From assembly GCA_003290165.1 (NCBI GenBank), contig QNQO01007571.1, positions 1-64,000 of the forward strand: a stretch of 64,000 nucleotides of DNA, written 5' to 3'. This document shows positions 22,604-33,986 of the stretch, piece after piece. This DNA is from Berberis thunbergii. Taxonomy: Eukaryota > Streptophyta > Magnoliopsida > Ranunculales > Berberidaceae. Below the pieces are notes generated by a model. The model was not told where the DNA came from and did not search any database. It saw only the letters and a list, made by a program, of their open reading frames with translations. The position numbers were made by a program, and so were the translations under genes. Positions within the stretch are counted from its first letter, which is position 1. Each line of letters starts with the position of its first letter.

Positions 22604-24290
22604 CACCAATGCCAATCCCAATCCTACACCATCATTTTCTCTTTTATTTAATCTCTCTCTCTTCTTTCCTAATTCTCATCTATTCACCCACCATCTCTCT
22701 TTTTCTTTTTTTAATTTCTCTCTATTTTAATTCCCACCATTAATTGAGTTGGGGATCGAGGAAAGGGAAATTATACATTAAAAAGATTTTTTTTAATTTC
22801 TATCTATTTAATCTCTTTATTTTAGATTAAACAATTATAAATTTAAGATTTCAAAAGTTGTTGTTTGTCTGTTTCGTCTGAGCTAGCCCAAAATGAGAAA
22901 GCTCTCCATCCAGTCTAGTATAGAGAATAGACATTACTTAGGCTACTGATGCTACTACTACTTGGACTTAGATTGTACTGTTATGTTTGTCTCAACGCCA
23001 AAAAGTTAGAAAGAAAGCAGATGTATGTTTCTCGCCAACTCTCATCTTATACCACCATGCTTAATTATGTTTTCTCCAATTAAAAAATGTAAGCTCTTCA
23101 TTTGCTAGCTATAGTTGAATTAATCATGCCATGTATATTTGTCTAGTTGTATAGTAAAATAGTTGTGTATTGTTTGCCCTCCATTGTCTGTAATCCTAAA
23201 TTCGCCCCTGGATTGATGGGCCTATAGGGCTAGGGAACTTAAGTTTTTAAGTTTGGGAACCAAGGCTATATGAGTCAGGTTAAAAGCATTGGGTAAGTTT
23301 AGCTCAGTAAAGAATTTCTGGATAGTAGGATATATATCATATTTAATAGTATTCCAATATCTCCCATAGAAGAAAGATGGAAGCCATCAAGGCCAGGAGA
23401 TTTCCAATTACCAGTGTTTTCGATAGTATCCCAAATCTCTTTCTCACTTGAAGTAGCACACAAATTCTCATTCTCTTATGGGATTACACATGGTTAAAGA
23501 GATTAAGAATATCATAATTAATGGGAGGTTCAGATGATTGAAAGAGATCAACAAAGTAATTAGTGAATGTATCACCTATCCCTTATTGAAATGTGATCAA
23601 ATTGCCACCTCTATTTTTAATTCTAAAGATAAAGTTTCTTCTCCTCCTAATCATGGTCCTAACAGGGAAATACTTATTTTTGTTCCACGTTTGATCGTAT
23701 CATCACTAGCTTTTGTTGCCAATAACTATGGTCTTGCCTTTGAAGCTCAATCATTTTATCATTAAGACTGACTAGAGTTGAGATATTCTCATATGTAAGA
23801 GGGGCATTATCCATATGGTCAATTTCCTTATGGAGACTCGTAATTTCCTATGAATATTAGCAAAACGTCTGACATTCCTCTCAGTAAGATTTAATTTCAA
23901 TCTAGCTAGTTTCCTCAAGGTGCCATGTTCACTAGAGTTAGCATCCTCAGTACAAGTATCATTTACTACATTAGAAAAAGTGTTATCAAAAGTCCACATA
24001 TGAAATAATTTAAAGGGCTTAGGTCTTTGATGATAAACAATTCCAAGATGAGTGCTCTATGGTCAGAAGCAGTGGTGTGTATAGATTTTAGTATATGAAT
24101 ATAGCGAATTGTTGGATCCAGGAGTTATGTTCAAAAGTATTTCCCTTTCTTTTATTGCTCCAAGTTAGGGGGACCCACCACATTGTATATCATTAAGGCC
24201 ATACGTCATCACAAACATATCAAATAGCATGGAGTCTCAGTTCTTGGAAATGGTCAATGAGTTAGGTTCGCTTTTTCTGGAAAAAAGGTA
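22604..24290 (-). pseudogene. hAT right half and LINE-B endonuclease/RT start
   Basis: 22604-23210 is non-coding hAT-like sequence, with T/C-rich tracts. From 23219 upward, minus-strand LINE-B resumes: LTHIALVPKLKN near 23270 is the RT entry motif; 23999-23772 is the EN-RT linker (MWTFDNTFSNVVNDTCTEDA); and 24250-24060 contains decayed endonuclease text with VPLTWSNKRKGNTFEHNS. No frame is intact. The element is lost beyond about 24285, where plus-strand LINE-C begins. Confidence 0.65.
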
Positions 24291-25739
24291 TTTATTCACA
24301 ATCTATTATTTTAATTGCAGTATAAATAATAATTTTGCTTAAGATACTTGGTATGCTATATTTGTGTATGGAGAGCCAAATCCATCCCTTATAGTTTGGA
24401 AGAACCTATCCAGTATTTATAACCTTCAGACTCCTCCAGGTCTTCTCATCGACGACTGAAACTCTGTATTACTCCCGGAAGACAAAATGAGGGGAAAAAG
24501 GCCCACCATCTCCACTTTCAAACATCTCAGAACCTTCATGAATAATCCCAATCTTTTGGATTCTCGCTCATTGGATTTCATTTCACTTGGAACAATAAAA
24601 GAAAGGATAAAAATGGGGTAAAATCAAAACTGGACTGCATTCTAGTTTCAACTGAATTGATGGATTGTTTTCCCTTGACCATTGCTTGCACCATCAACAC
24701 TTCTACCTCGGGTCATAGAGTGATCCCATTCAACTTGTCTCGAACACTAATTGGGGACTTAAACCTTTCCCCTTTTTTCAATGTGAGCTAGGGACCCCAA
24801 GTGTTGCCACCTTGTTCAAAATCCACTACCAAAATCTTCCTTCTTACAACTTCCTTCTCAAAACCAAGAACCAAAAATCTCAGTTATTGTCTCTTGTGTT
24901 GGAACAAACGTGATTTCAGTAATATCAAACTCTGTATCTCGAACACTCTGGAATCCCTGAATATACTCCAAAATGAAAATCCTTCAATGGATAATGCGAA
25001 TGCCATCACCATTTTGGAAAGACCATCTCTTTAAAATGTATGTTAGAGAGGATATTTCTGGTGCAATAAATTTGGTTGTTCCTAGCTCACGGAAGACGAT
25101 AAGAACACTAAAATTTTTTATTTGGCATCCATGCTCTGTAAGAGAAAAAAACCTTATTATTCGCCTCAAGGATTGTTCAAACTAGTGTCACTCCACCCCC
25201 AGATTTTGTTGGACAAGTTCTCAACAATTATTTTGAGGATATATTCCAATCATCTCGTCCTAGCATATGCCCTGAAATCCTTTCTCGTTTTGAACCGTAT
25301 ATCTCATCCATTGACAATGAGTTCACTACAACAAAATCTTTTTTATAGCATTTGATAATATCATTTTTCACACATTTGCTATAAAATACAACTTTTACTT
25401 ACTCTTGAAATCATAAAACGCTATAAAAATTGGGTGGGATTTTAAAACGTTGAAGGCGCTCCCCAAATATTGACATCGCGCGATTCTCTTTCCCATAAAC
25501 CTGCAAACCTAAAAAACACAACTCAACTTTCTCTTCACCAACATCCTTCTCATCTCTCCCTCTGCTGCAATTTGCACTGACATCCTTCTCATCTCTCCCT
25601 CCGCTGCAATTCTCCTCCACCCTATAAGTTCAAGTTGTCTTCTTGAAAAATCATTTGGGGATGTGAGTGTGAGGGTGAGGGTTGAGTTCGTTGTCCATTC
25701 TTTGATCTCTTGGAACCAATCCAAGTTTCTTTAAACCCT

Positions 25740-25979
25740 AATTCAATCCAAGTTCGTTGTCCATTTTTTTATGTTTTTTCTCTCTACCAACTTACCAAGT
25801 CCCACGCTCTGCTCTTCTTCTTCTTCTTCTTCTCTGACTCTCCATCCCCAGCATTTCTTCTCCGTCTCTCTACATCATTATAATTTCTCTCATTCTCAAT
25901 CGAACTCCATCGTCCCTTCTCTGTTGCTTCTGCCCTTCAAAGGTCCTTACGAGCACAAACTCAACCAGACCGTATCAGG
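25740..25979 (+). pseudogene. Possible captured first exon (Ser-rich, transit-like) in CACTA-1
   Basis: An open frame from 25771 reads MFFLSTNLPSPTLCSSSSSS, then LTLHPQHFFSVSLHHYNFSH and LLLLPFKGPYEHKLNQT, ending at a plausible CAG|gtttttcg donor at about 25979. Serine and basic residues without acids resemble a plastid/mitochondrial presequence. The gene was not identified. Confidence 0.3.
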
Positions 25980-26965
25980 TTTTTCGTTTTCCAAGTGTCT
26001 GATTTCATATTTTTTGTAGAAATTTTTTTGTTTTGTCAATCAATTTATGCATTTAGGTCAATGGGTATTGTTTAAATGATGATTTTAATTGATTGATTGA
26101 AGGGTTTTAGGAAATGAGTGTAAGGCGATTGTTGGGTTGGGTGGGTTTTGAAAGAAATTTGGACGAAATTGATTTGGGGCTTTAAGTGGGGTTGATCAAT
26201 TTGAGTGAAGTTTGGTTTTGTGATAGGAATTATATGAGATTGATTAGATTTTTAATGCACTTCCTCTCTTTTTCTTTGTGGTTTGGTTTTGTTTAATGTA
26301 ATTTGTTATTGTGTTTCCTAAATTCCTTTGTTGCAAATTTCAACACTTGGTAGTTTGAGATATTAATTCCATGGATTTTACATGGTATTTGAGGAGATTA
26401 CTAGTTTCAAGAAGATGGGATTGAGTGATATATAGAATACAAATTCTATTGGTGATTCCCTATTAGTTGGTTCAAATTTTAGCAATTTTGTACAATTAAT
26501 GCCACACTAACATAGATAAGACGTGTTTGAAGAAAAATAATTGTACGTGCAATGTGCAACGCTCTCGGATAGGCATTAGTACTATGAGAGTTCGATTACT
26601 AACAATCACATGAAACTGGTTGAATTGGACTATTAAATCACTAGTAAGCTCCAAAGTTGATGCCTTTATAAATTCATAGCAGAGTTGATAAATTTTAACC
26701 ACTTGCTATAGTTGATAAGAGCTGAAGCGCCCTTTGAAAGGCGATCCCCATTTGAAAGAGAGTGTGCAATAAAGAAAGAAGATGTTCCTTGAGATTGTCA
26801 TGTTATGGTATTTGTTCTTTGCGAGTATGTTTTAAATATGGTGGTTTCCTATTGTGCATTATTAATTATTGTTGAATTTCTAATTTCTATCACATTTCCA
26901 TTTTAGAACTCCAATAGATAAAACATTTACGAAAGATTTGGAATTGGCGAGACATCTGAAGAAAA

Positions 26966-29952
26966 ATGAAAAGAAGACCTGGAATTGGCGGCTTGCAGAC
27001 TGCCGCAGCTGCGAGGGTTTGTTCATCGTCACCTAAATCCTCTTTTAAACTCTCTCTCATGATTTAACTGATGTCTTATGGGATTAGCTCTTTTTTTTGG
27101 CAGGATCAATACCGATTAATTGGAGAAAATGTTGCTAAGATAAGAACTGATCTTATGAAGGAACAACTTGCTACGTTTAAATCCCAATTGGAAGATTTTG
27201 CCCGTAAGCACAGGGTCATCTTCATGTTCTGTCATTGTTGTTTTGGAATTTTCATTTTTCTTTGCTATTTATGATCATAACAAGTTGACCAATATGATTC
27301 CATTGCCCTAAAAGAGTTAATACTACTGGGACAGGGAGATTCTGAGTTGAAAAACTTGTTAGAAATTTTTGTACTTTTAAATTGATTTTATTTTTTTACT
27401 TATTTAGAAGACTTTTAACCTTGATTACTAATGAAACCTCAAAAAAAAAATTGTTATTTTGCTTGGTGATGTTAATTTTCTGTTGATTGCAATGAGATTT
27501 GGGGTGAATTTGCAAGATTTAACACAAGGAAATTCAAAAGGATACAAATTTGTTTTCATATAAACAAAGAACATGAATTGAAATCATTTTCCCAATTTCT
27601 TTTGTGGTAGAAAGTGAATGAGACTATTGGAAAACTTCAGGAGTTGTCCATGGAAAATTAATGAGGTTTTTAATCATTGTTTTTTTCTATAACAATCGAG
27701 GATATCTAGAAAATTTGAATGTTGAAGTAGTTATGAACCTGATTTCTTATCAACCAGACTGTATATGTTAATAGGTAAATATGAGAAATTTTTATAGCCA
27801 ACCAAAGCACCTTCTACGATTTCTGATTTTTCTTGCAATACGGATATGATTCTTCTAAGGTACTAATCATACTAACATGGTATCTAGCTGCTGCAGAATG
27901 ACATCCGCAAAATTCTGCATTCAGATCTCAATTCCATGAGATGTGTGCTAAAGTTGGAGTAGATCCCCTGGCATCAAACAAAGGATTTTGGGCAGAGCTT
28001 TTAGGGATTGGAGAATTCTATTACGGACTTGGTTGGTGCTAATCTTGTTTGTTTTATAATGTGACTTCTTATCTGAATGTTTAAAGACTTATTATATACC
28101 ATAAAATCCTATGTGGTTGGTATCCAATTGGTAGTACACTTTGGCATTGGTTGGTGACAGAATATGAATAAGAGTATGAAAGTTGGAGTCATTAGGCCAT
28201 TGACAATTGAAATCTTTTTTTTTTTGGTGATTGAGAAAATATCTACATTTATCATCATCCATCTCCACAAAGGAGGGACTTTACAGTAAGAATAAATAAC
28301 TAAATGAAGGCAGCAACCCCTTTCACGTCTTCAAGAAGACATTGATCATGAGCCCTCCCCTTATACAATTATTTGTAGAGACAACCAGCCCTTCCTAATT
28401 GCAATTATTACTGTATTAGTCTTTTACTAAGAAGACATTTTTTGCAAAATCCTGAGCTTTGTAGATTGTTGTTACCCTAGGAGTTCGATTTGCATTAGCT
28501 CTGCCTCTCATGTTTCACTCCCTTCACCTGGAGCTGCCCATGAAGGGATCCTTAGAAACCATTCAAGTCAGACAACTGTAATGTATTTTGGCTCTGCTTC
28601 CAAGCAAAAGATTGTATTGTGAGTACAAGCTATATATTTGTAGAAGAATGTAGTTTTTGAATTCGATCTGACTCCTCCCCAGCTATTAACAACCTGATGG
28701 GTCATCATTCCCACTAAAATTTGGGTAGAACAACTTGATGCATACCATTTCCTCCTTTTTGGGCCAGTTTTTGTTGTTTATTAACTCAGGGGAACATGGA
28801 CTTTTATTTATTTAGTCCCTCTTCCTTCTAGGCATGTTATTATGGTGCTCGACTTTGAATTATAATTTTTCTTTTGAAGATACGAAATTGTTTGAGACTT
28901 TGTCCCGAAGACGCTATGTAATGTATGGAATACCTGCTCTATAAAAGAAATGATTTAAACTGTCAATTTTGTTAGGTTATTTCAGGATAGAGCTATTACT
29001 TCAACATCTTTGCTAGCGAATACTGATCTAGTAACATGTTTGAATAGTTCCAACTACCCTCTGTCCTATATATAGCATTGATTGTTACATGGATATATAC
29101 GATATTCTACATCCACAATTGAGTAACCAAAACCCATGAATTTGATAAATGGAGGAACGTGAAGCCAATCCCGGAGACGTTAGGCGCTGATATATATCAT
29201 CTATATATAAAGATATTGACTCTGTTTGAGGTTCACACACATTCTCTTAAACCTTTGAACTATTGTGTATCTCCTTGTCCTTACTATTTGATTGGAAATA
29301 AACTAGAATTGATTATTAGATGGTAGACATCAAATGACCATAGGTTACTCACATGTAAGTTTGTTTCTTTAATTTGAATACTATTGTTTTCAACCATATA
29401 TCAATTTATTTATTTATTGTCATCTAGTATAGAGTTTACAATTTCCATTTAGTCATTTTATGGAATTTTCTATTGTTAAAGCAAAAATTTACTTGGCTAG
29501 GCAGGAGTGCAAATTGTCGATATTTGCTTGGCCACGAGATCCCACAATGGGGGTTTAATCAATTTACAGGAACTATGCAGTCTACTTTGTCAAAGGCGAA
29601 AGGCTGCTTGTGATTTGGTATCTGAAAATTACTGCTTGCGTGCTATTAGTAAACTGAAGGTACCATTGTGAATTTTATCACTGTACTTTACACTTGGTAC
29701 ATTAGATTCACTGTTTGGTTTCAAACTGAAGTAGCATATTTCTTTAGCATCTGATACTTATTTGACCTTTTGGTAGCTTATACTAAGAAGAGCATGTTTA
29801 CCAGTTAGTATGACTAGATGACGCCATGATGATGAATCTTTCAGGTCTTAGGTAGTCGTTTTGAGGTGATTTCTGTTGGCAAGAAAAAGCTTGTTAGATC
29901 CGTTCCTACGGAGTTGAACAAAGACCATAATGAAATTTTGAAGCTTGCTCAG
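26966..29952 (+). pseudogene. VPS22/SNF8 (ESCRT-II subunit) gene fragment, exons 1-5, captured by CACTA-1
   Basis: VPS22 (EAP30/SNF8) is an ESCRT-II subunit that acts in endosomal sorting to multivesicular bodies. Five exons with normal ag/gt borders are readable: 26966-27016 (MKRRPGIGGLQTAAAAR), 27104-27214 (DQYRLIGENVAKIRTDLMKE, continuing to DFARKHR), 27897-28031 (NDIRK, then a frame change, [19 protein letters not shown]), 29505-29659 ([20 protein letters not shown], ending AISKLK) and 29845-29952 ([20 protein letters not shown], ending ILKLAQ). These are about 187 of the usual ~250 residues. The C-terminal winged-helix exons are missing. A one-base deletion after NDIRK in exon 3 breaks the frame. 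The introns show it was copied from genomic DNA. Confidence 0.92.
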
Positions 29953-30506
29953 GTAAATCTGACAAAATAAATTATATTTTATTAGACTTTTAGTTGTTTC
30001 TTGGTATGGCTTTACCTGAATTGTACTGAAACTTTATCACCATATATTTTGATATACACCCATCATATATTAATTATTACTGCACCTTGTAAAAAGATTA
30101 TAAGTAGGTATGAGTGATAATGATGTTTGGTTCTTTTGTGCACTATCGGTGTTGTCTTAGAGTTCCCAACATTATATTTCTAAAAGAACAACAACATTTG
30201 TGGGTTTACCACGTAAAGATTGGTAATTATAACATTCAAAGTTAAATGTACCCTTTTCATTGTAGTATGCTTTGTAAGGCTAACCTGATGATAAACTAGT
30301 CAGGTAAATATTCCTTCCTTTTTGCCTTGTGAGTTCTCATTCACCAGTGTTATTCTTTAATGCACCAGTGTTTGCCATTTATCCAAAAAAAAAAAAGTGA
30401 GAAAAGAAGCACATGACAAAATGTTAGTTGCTCTGAAAATTGGACATTTTTCTTGATGTTATGCAATCTAATCTTCTTAGCATTGTCATGTATCTTTTCT
30501 ATGCAG

Positions 30507-30725
30507 TATTCAGTTTTGGCTCCATATTGACAATTGGGGCAATGATCAATGCAATTACAAGTGGGCCAATAGCTGATTTCATAGGTCGAAAGAGGGTAAG
30601 AAAAACTATATTCCTTTGAGAATATTGGATTTTTTGTGTTCGATACTCTCAAGTCATTGCTTCTTTCTTTGAAATGGAGCATAGGCAATGAGAATGTCAC
30701 AGGATGGCTTGCCATATACTTTAGC
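30507..30725 (+). pseudogene. ERD6-like sugar transporter exons captured by CACTA-1
   Basis: Exon 30507-30595, between a tgcag acceptor and a gtaag donor, reads VFGSILTIGAMINAITSGPI then ADFIGRKR, a transmembrane helix plus the loop motif (G-R-(K/R)) of major-facilitator monosaccharide transporters, closest to the tonoplast ERD6-like family. A second piece from 30685 (after atag) reads AMRMS...GWLAIYFS, the next exon of such genes with an internal deletion. The remaining exons are absent. Confidence 0.8.
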
Positions 30726-31318
30726 TACTTCATGAGAAAGGAAACAAAAGTGGTGCGGTTGCCACGTCAGATTGATCGGAAATCAAAATCAGTAAGATGT
30801 CCTCTTGAAGACATTACTTTAATAACTTTCCACTATGAAGAAAAGGAATAAAATTGATGCACAATATTCCGTAATAGCTTAAGAACGAGAACTGTAATTA
30901 GGAATAACTATTTCTAAAAGTGTTAATACAATTTCTAACGCCATTTGTGCTCTGTCAATCTCTCCAGCTTTGTTCAAATTCTCTGCCTTTCTATTTTTTA
31001 AATTTCCTTCTTGATGCTATGATTTGTCAATCCAGATTTTAATAATATACAGATATTTTGTTTTCTTGCAACTTGTATATGTACCAGTCTATGTTCCTGT
31101 TTCAATCTTATCTACTACGGGGTATATCTGAAAGAGAAGGCAAAGAGCTTCCAGTTTTCGGTGTTTGATATCATCTAGGTATGAGTTTATTCACTCATTT
31201 TCATTCTTTGTTTCTTAAGCCTTGATCACAATCGAAACTTTAAGTATTTGAATTGGCAGAATTATTTTTTCTAGAAACAATATTTGTTCTTAGCTCCTTG
31301 TAAGCACATAACTTGCAG

Positions 31319-31878
31319 GTAGGGAACTTCTTGCATTATCTAAGCCATTTTATAGCAGGCTTTGCAATAGTGTTCATCCGGGTATGGCAGATCAGTTTAG
31401 TAACACTTTCAATTGTACCCTTGATTGCTATCGTTGGTGGAATGTATGCATATATAGAAACTAGTCTAATTGCCAGAGTCAGGAGGTCGTATGAAAATGC
31501 TGGCGAAATGTAGAAGAGGTTATTGTTAAAAAAATTTAATCTAATTTCTAGTCCCATTCTGTCAAGATTTGATTGAATCAACTCATGCTAAATCTCTAGC
31601 CTCAACTACTATCAGGTGATTGGGAATGTGCGAACAGTCCATGCATTTGTAGGAGAAGAGAAAGTTGTACAATCATATGTAAGGCGGCTTTTTCTAAGAC
31701 GTACAAGTATGGAAAAAGGGGAGGACTAGTCAAGGGGTGTAGGACTTAGATCTATGCACCTCGTACTCTTCCTTTCATGGGCATTACTCATCTGGTTTAC
31801 TAGCATCGTTGTCCATAAGAACATAGCTAATGGTGGAGACTCTTTCACTACCATGCTTAATGTTGTCATTGCTGGCCT
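31319..31878 (+). pseudogene. ABCB-type (P-glycoprotein/MDR) transporter exons captured by CACTA-1
   Basis: Exon 31319-31518 reads [20 protein letters not shown], then [20 protein letters not shown] and [13 protein letters not shown], transmembrane helices and an intracellular loop of a plant ABCB full transporter (an auxin/xenobiotic exporter family of the plasma membrane). One base is missing near 31510. Exon 31616-31878 reads VIGNVRTVHAFVGEEKVVQS, then, after frame changes, [14 protein letters not shown] and [20 protein letters not shown], ending [11 protein letters not shown] before gtaag. No nucleotide-binding domain is present. This is a two-exon captured fragment with several lesions. 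Confidence 0.88.
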
Positions 31879-32599
31879 GTAAGTTTAATCTCCTTGACCA
31901 CACCCAAGTCAGTAATCATCTCTTGCTTTGTTTTCGATATAATATATACACTAAAACTTAATGCATGGTTGCTGCAATACTTGAATATTGATAACTTTGA
32001 TTATGAGATCAGGTTTGTGAAGCCACACTAAAAGATGGTTCAAATATGAATTCTTCATATTAGTAATTTGAACTTATGCGTACAGTTTTGCAAGTTGAGT
32101 AACCTAAATTTTCTTACATTGTTTGCAGGGTGCTATTAACATTTTATAGCATAGTAGAGACTGGGGTACTAGTCATAGATTTTCTTCTGTTGCATTGACA
32201 GGAACATTAACGTTTTTATAGCTACCTTTGTAGTCCTTATGCTGGATGTGATGTACAATGTAGGAGAGAAGTAATAAACTTGGTTTATGTATTCTAATGA
32301 AGCTTTAGTAGTTGCCAAAGGAGTTGATTTTTTGATGACTTGATTTGAGGTTGTCTAGGATCTATGTACGATTGGATCATGCAGCTAGTTTACTTTATTA
32401 AACTTGAAAGTTATGCATCTTTTACTTGTTAAAGATGAATGATGAAGTTGAATCTTTGCTTGGATGTGCTAGAGCAAGTGCCTAGTATAAAATATTGTTT
32501 TAATAGCATGCTTCAGGTTTGCTCGCTTCACCAATGAGAAATGAACATGCTTTTCTCATATCTGAATTGTACATTATTATTTCCTGATCAAAATTATAG

Positions 32600-33379
32600 G
32601 TTTCGCATAACAGGTGGATGGAGAAATTCAAATATACATATAACTGAATTCTGGTTTGGTTGGATTGGACCATTAGCTATACCGGTAATTGAATTGCCCT
32701 GCTGATATAGGTTCTTAATGTAATAATTTCTATTTCTTTATAAAAACTGAAGTGTTGCCAGTGTTATTATACAGGGTGCCACAGTGTGGAGTATTCTTTT
32801 AGGAACTTCTTGTGCAAAGTTCGATGGTGGAAAACCATTATCTGGAGAAGTCGTCATTGGTGGGGCAGCAATTGGGATTTGATCTAGGGGATTGGCTGTA
32901 GGTGAAGGTGGCAAAATCAGACTAGCTGATGCAGGTGCAACCTTATGACTAGGAGATGCAACTTCACTTTTAGGACTAGGTGGTGCAGATGCACCCCTGG
33001 GAACTAGGAGGAGAGCAGATAGATGAAGGATTTCTTATGTTGTGCTCAGGTTCTATCAGCACTCCTTTTATGCCATGGCATCTAATTGAAAATCCTGAAG
33101 TGCAGATGTTTGGGCTAATTATCTGCACATCATTAAGGTAAATGCTTCTGCTACTGCTGTTGTTGTTAACTCTGAGCATGAAGTCTGGTTCTGAAGTTGG
33201 GATCATGGACCCAGTTGGGAGAAGTTTCAAGTGATCATAGACCAAATGTGAAGGAATTGAATGTCTCAGCAAGAAATTGTATACATTACTCGCAGACAAT
33301 GGAATCTGAAATAGTACATGAATTTCAAAAATTGTCATTGTACTTGATATATTTGGATAGATTTTGTGAATCAATGTAA
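32600..33379 (+). pseudogene. Unidentified captured exons in CACTA-1
   Basis: Two coding-like blocks with splice-like borders follow the ABCB exons. About 32610-32685 reads GGWRNSNIHITEFWFGWIGP then LAIP before gtaatt; from 32775 (after tacag) it reads GATVWSILLGTSCAKFDGGK then PLSGEVVIGGAAIGI and a stop. A further stretch around 33004-33130 gives QIDEGFLMLCSGSISTPFMP. They look like genic sequence, but I cannot name the parent gene(s). Confidence 0.35.
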
Positions 33380-33986
33380 TACATTACCTTATTAATTACA
33401 TTACTTTGCCTCTGTTCATGAAAATGTTTAAGTGTTTGACACATTTAGATTTTTATTTTCTAGAAATAAAACTTATAAGATGTAATAAAAAGTTATTTGA
33501 TAGCACAAAAAAAAATAGCGTTTTACTTAGAAACGCTATAGTAGTCAACTTACAATAGCGTTTTAAAAACGCTATAATAGACCTACCATAGCGTTTCTGA
33601 AACGCTATTAATGATAGTATTTCTTTTAGTGGCTCCTCCTTACTATCCCAAGTGAAGAGGAAATCCATGCCTCTCTTTAGCATGGGTAGTCACAAAGCTT
33701 CGGGCCTGACGACTTCCATGCTTTCTTTTTTAAAAAACATTGGGAAATAGTTAAACTTGTTGTGATTGAACTTGTTCAAAAAATTTTCAACACTTAGACT
33801 TTAGATCTGAAACTCAATGAGACTTTCATTGCCTTGATTCCTAAGGTCTCAAACCCGATATATCCTGATAAATTTCTCCCTACTGGACTTTGCAATGTCA
33901 TCTACGGTCGTTCTACTGCGGATAATGTCAGTTTAGCACATGAAACCTTTTTTTCAAATGAAACATAGCCGCAAAAAAAATGTTGG

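Larger units (their letters stand above)
14751..23210. mobile_element. hAT-like element with 8-bp TSD GATTGATG, carrying LINE-A
   Basis: Left end CATGGGCGGATGTAT and right end (inverted) CAGGGGCGAATTTAG are an imperfect inverted repeat of the common CAGGGGCGGA hAT type. GATTGATG abuts both ends exactly (14743-14750 and 23211-23218). Subtracting the LINE-A insertion leaves about 0.8 kb with no transposase, so this is a non-autonomous element. Rejoining its flanks with one TSD restores the LINE-B RT motif YRPINLCNIVYKII in frame, which confirms the boundaries. Confidence 0.88.
12047..24290 (-). mobile_element. LINE-B: degraded L1-type retrotransposon, host of nested insertions
   Basis: Minus-strand LINE remains run from a T-tract (poly(A) tail) at about 12049-12058 to about 24280. 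In 5'-to-3' order: endonuclease tail (VPLTWSNKRKGNTF, about 24180) and the EN-RT linker MWTFDNTFSNVVNDT at 23999; the RT start (ALVPKLKN, about 23265); the RT core SPSRGLRQGDHLSPLLFILV (14547-14690); the MNEKNLALVSKLAWRLL block (13900-13960); SDVAFNGSKSNAW (about 12810); and an RNase H segment (12150-12345 plus 12631-12660). Two inserts (14751-23210 and 12346-12630) sit inside it. Stops, frameshifts and a deletion of the RT region containing the first catalytic Asp show it is old. ORF1 is not seen. Confidence 0.8.
25324..33631. mobile_element. CACTA-1: 8.3-kb Pack-CACTA element carrying several host gene fragments
   Basis: The left end is CACTACAACAAAA and the right end (inverted) CACTAAAAGAAAT. 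Subterminal palindromic repeats of the agcgttt/aaacgct type cluster at 25410-25445 and 33515-33610. Flanking triplets are GTT (25321-25323) and GCT (33632-33634), a 3-bp TSD with one change. Removing the element and one triplet restores LINE-C as DNEFLLTIPSEEEIHAS in frame, fixing both ends. No transposase is present. Inside, VPS22, ERD6-like and ABCB exons lie in the same plus orientation with introns retained, so the captures came from genomic DNA. Confidence 0.85.

Noticed and set aside
27421..27460. Selenocysteine or recoded TGA as explanation for the TGA codons in DXS and the MULE transposase
   Set aside because: Land plants lack the selenocysteine system; nonsense mutation or base error is the simpler reading. 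The coordinate is only a placeholder in the A-rich intron; the codons are at 53801 and 48522.
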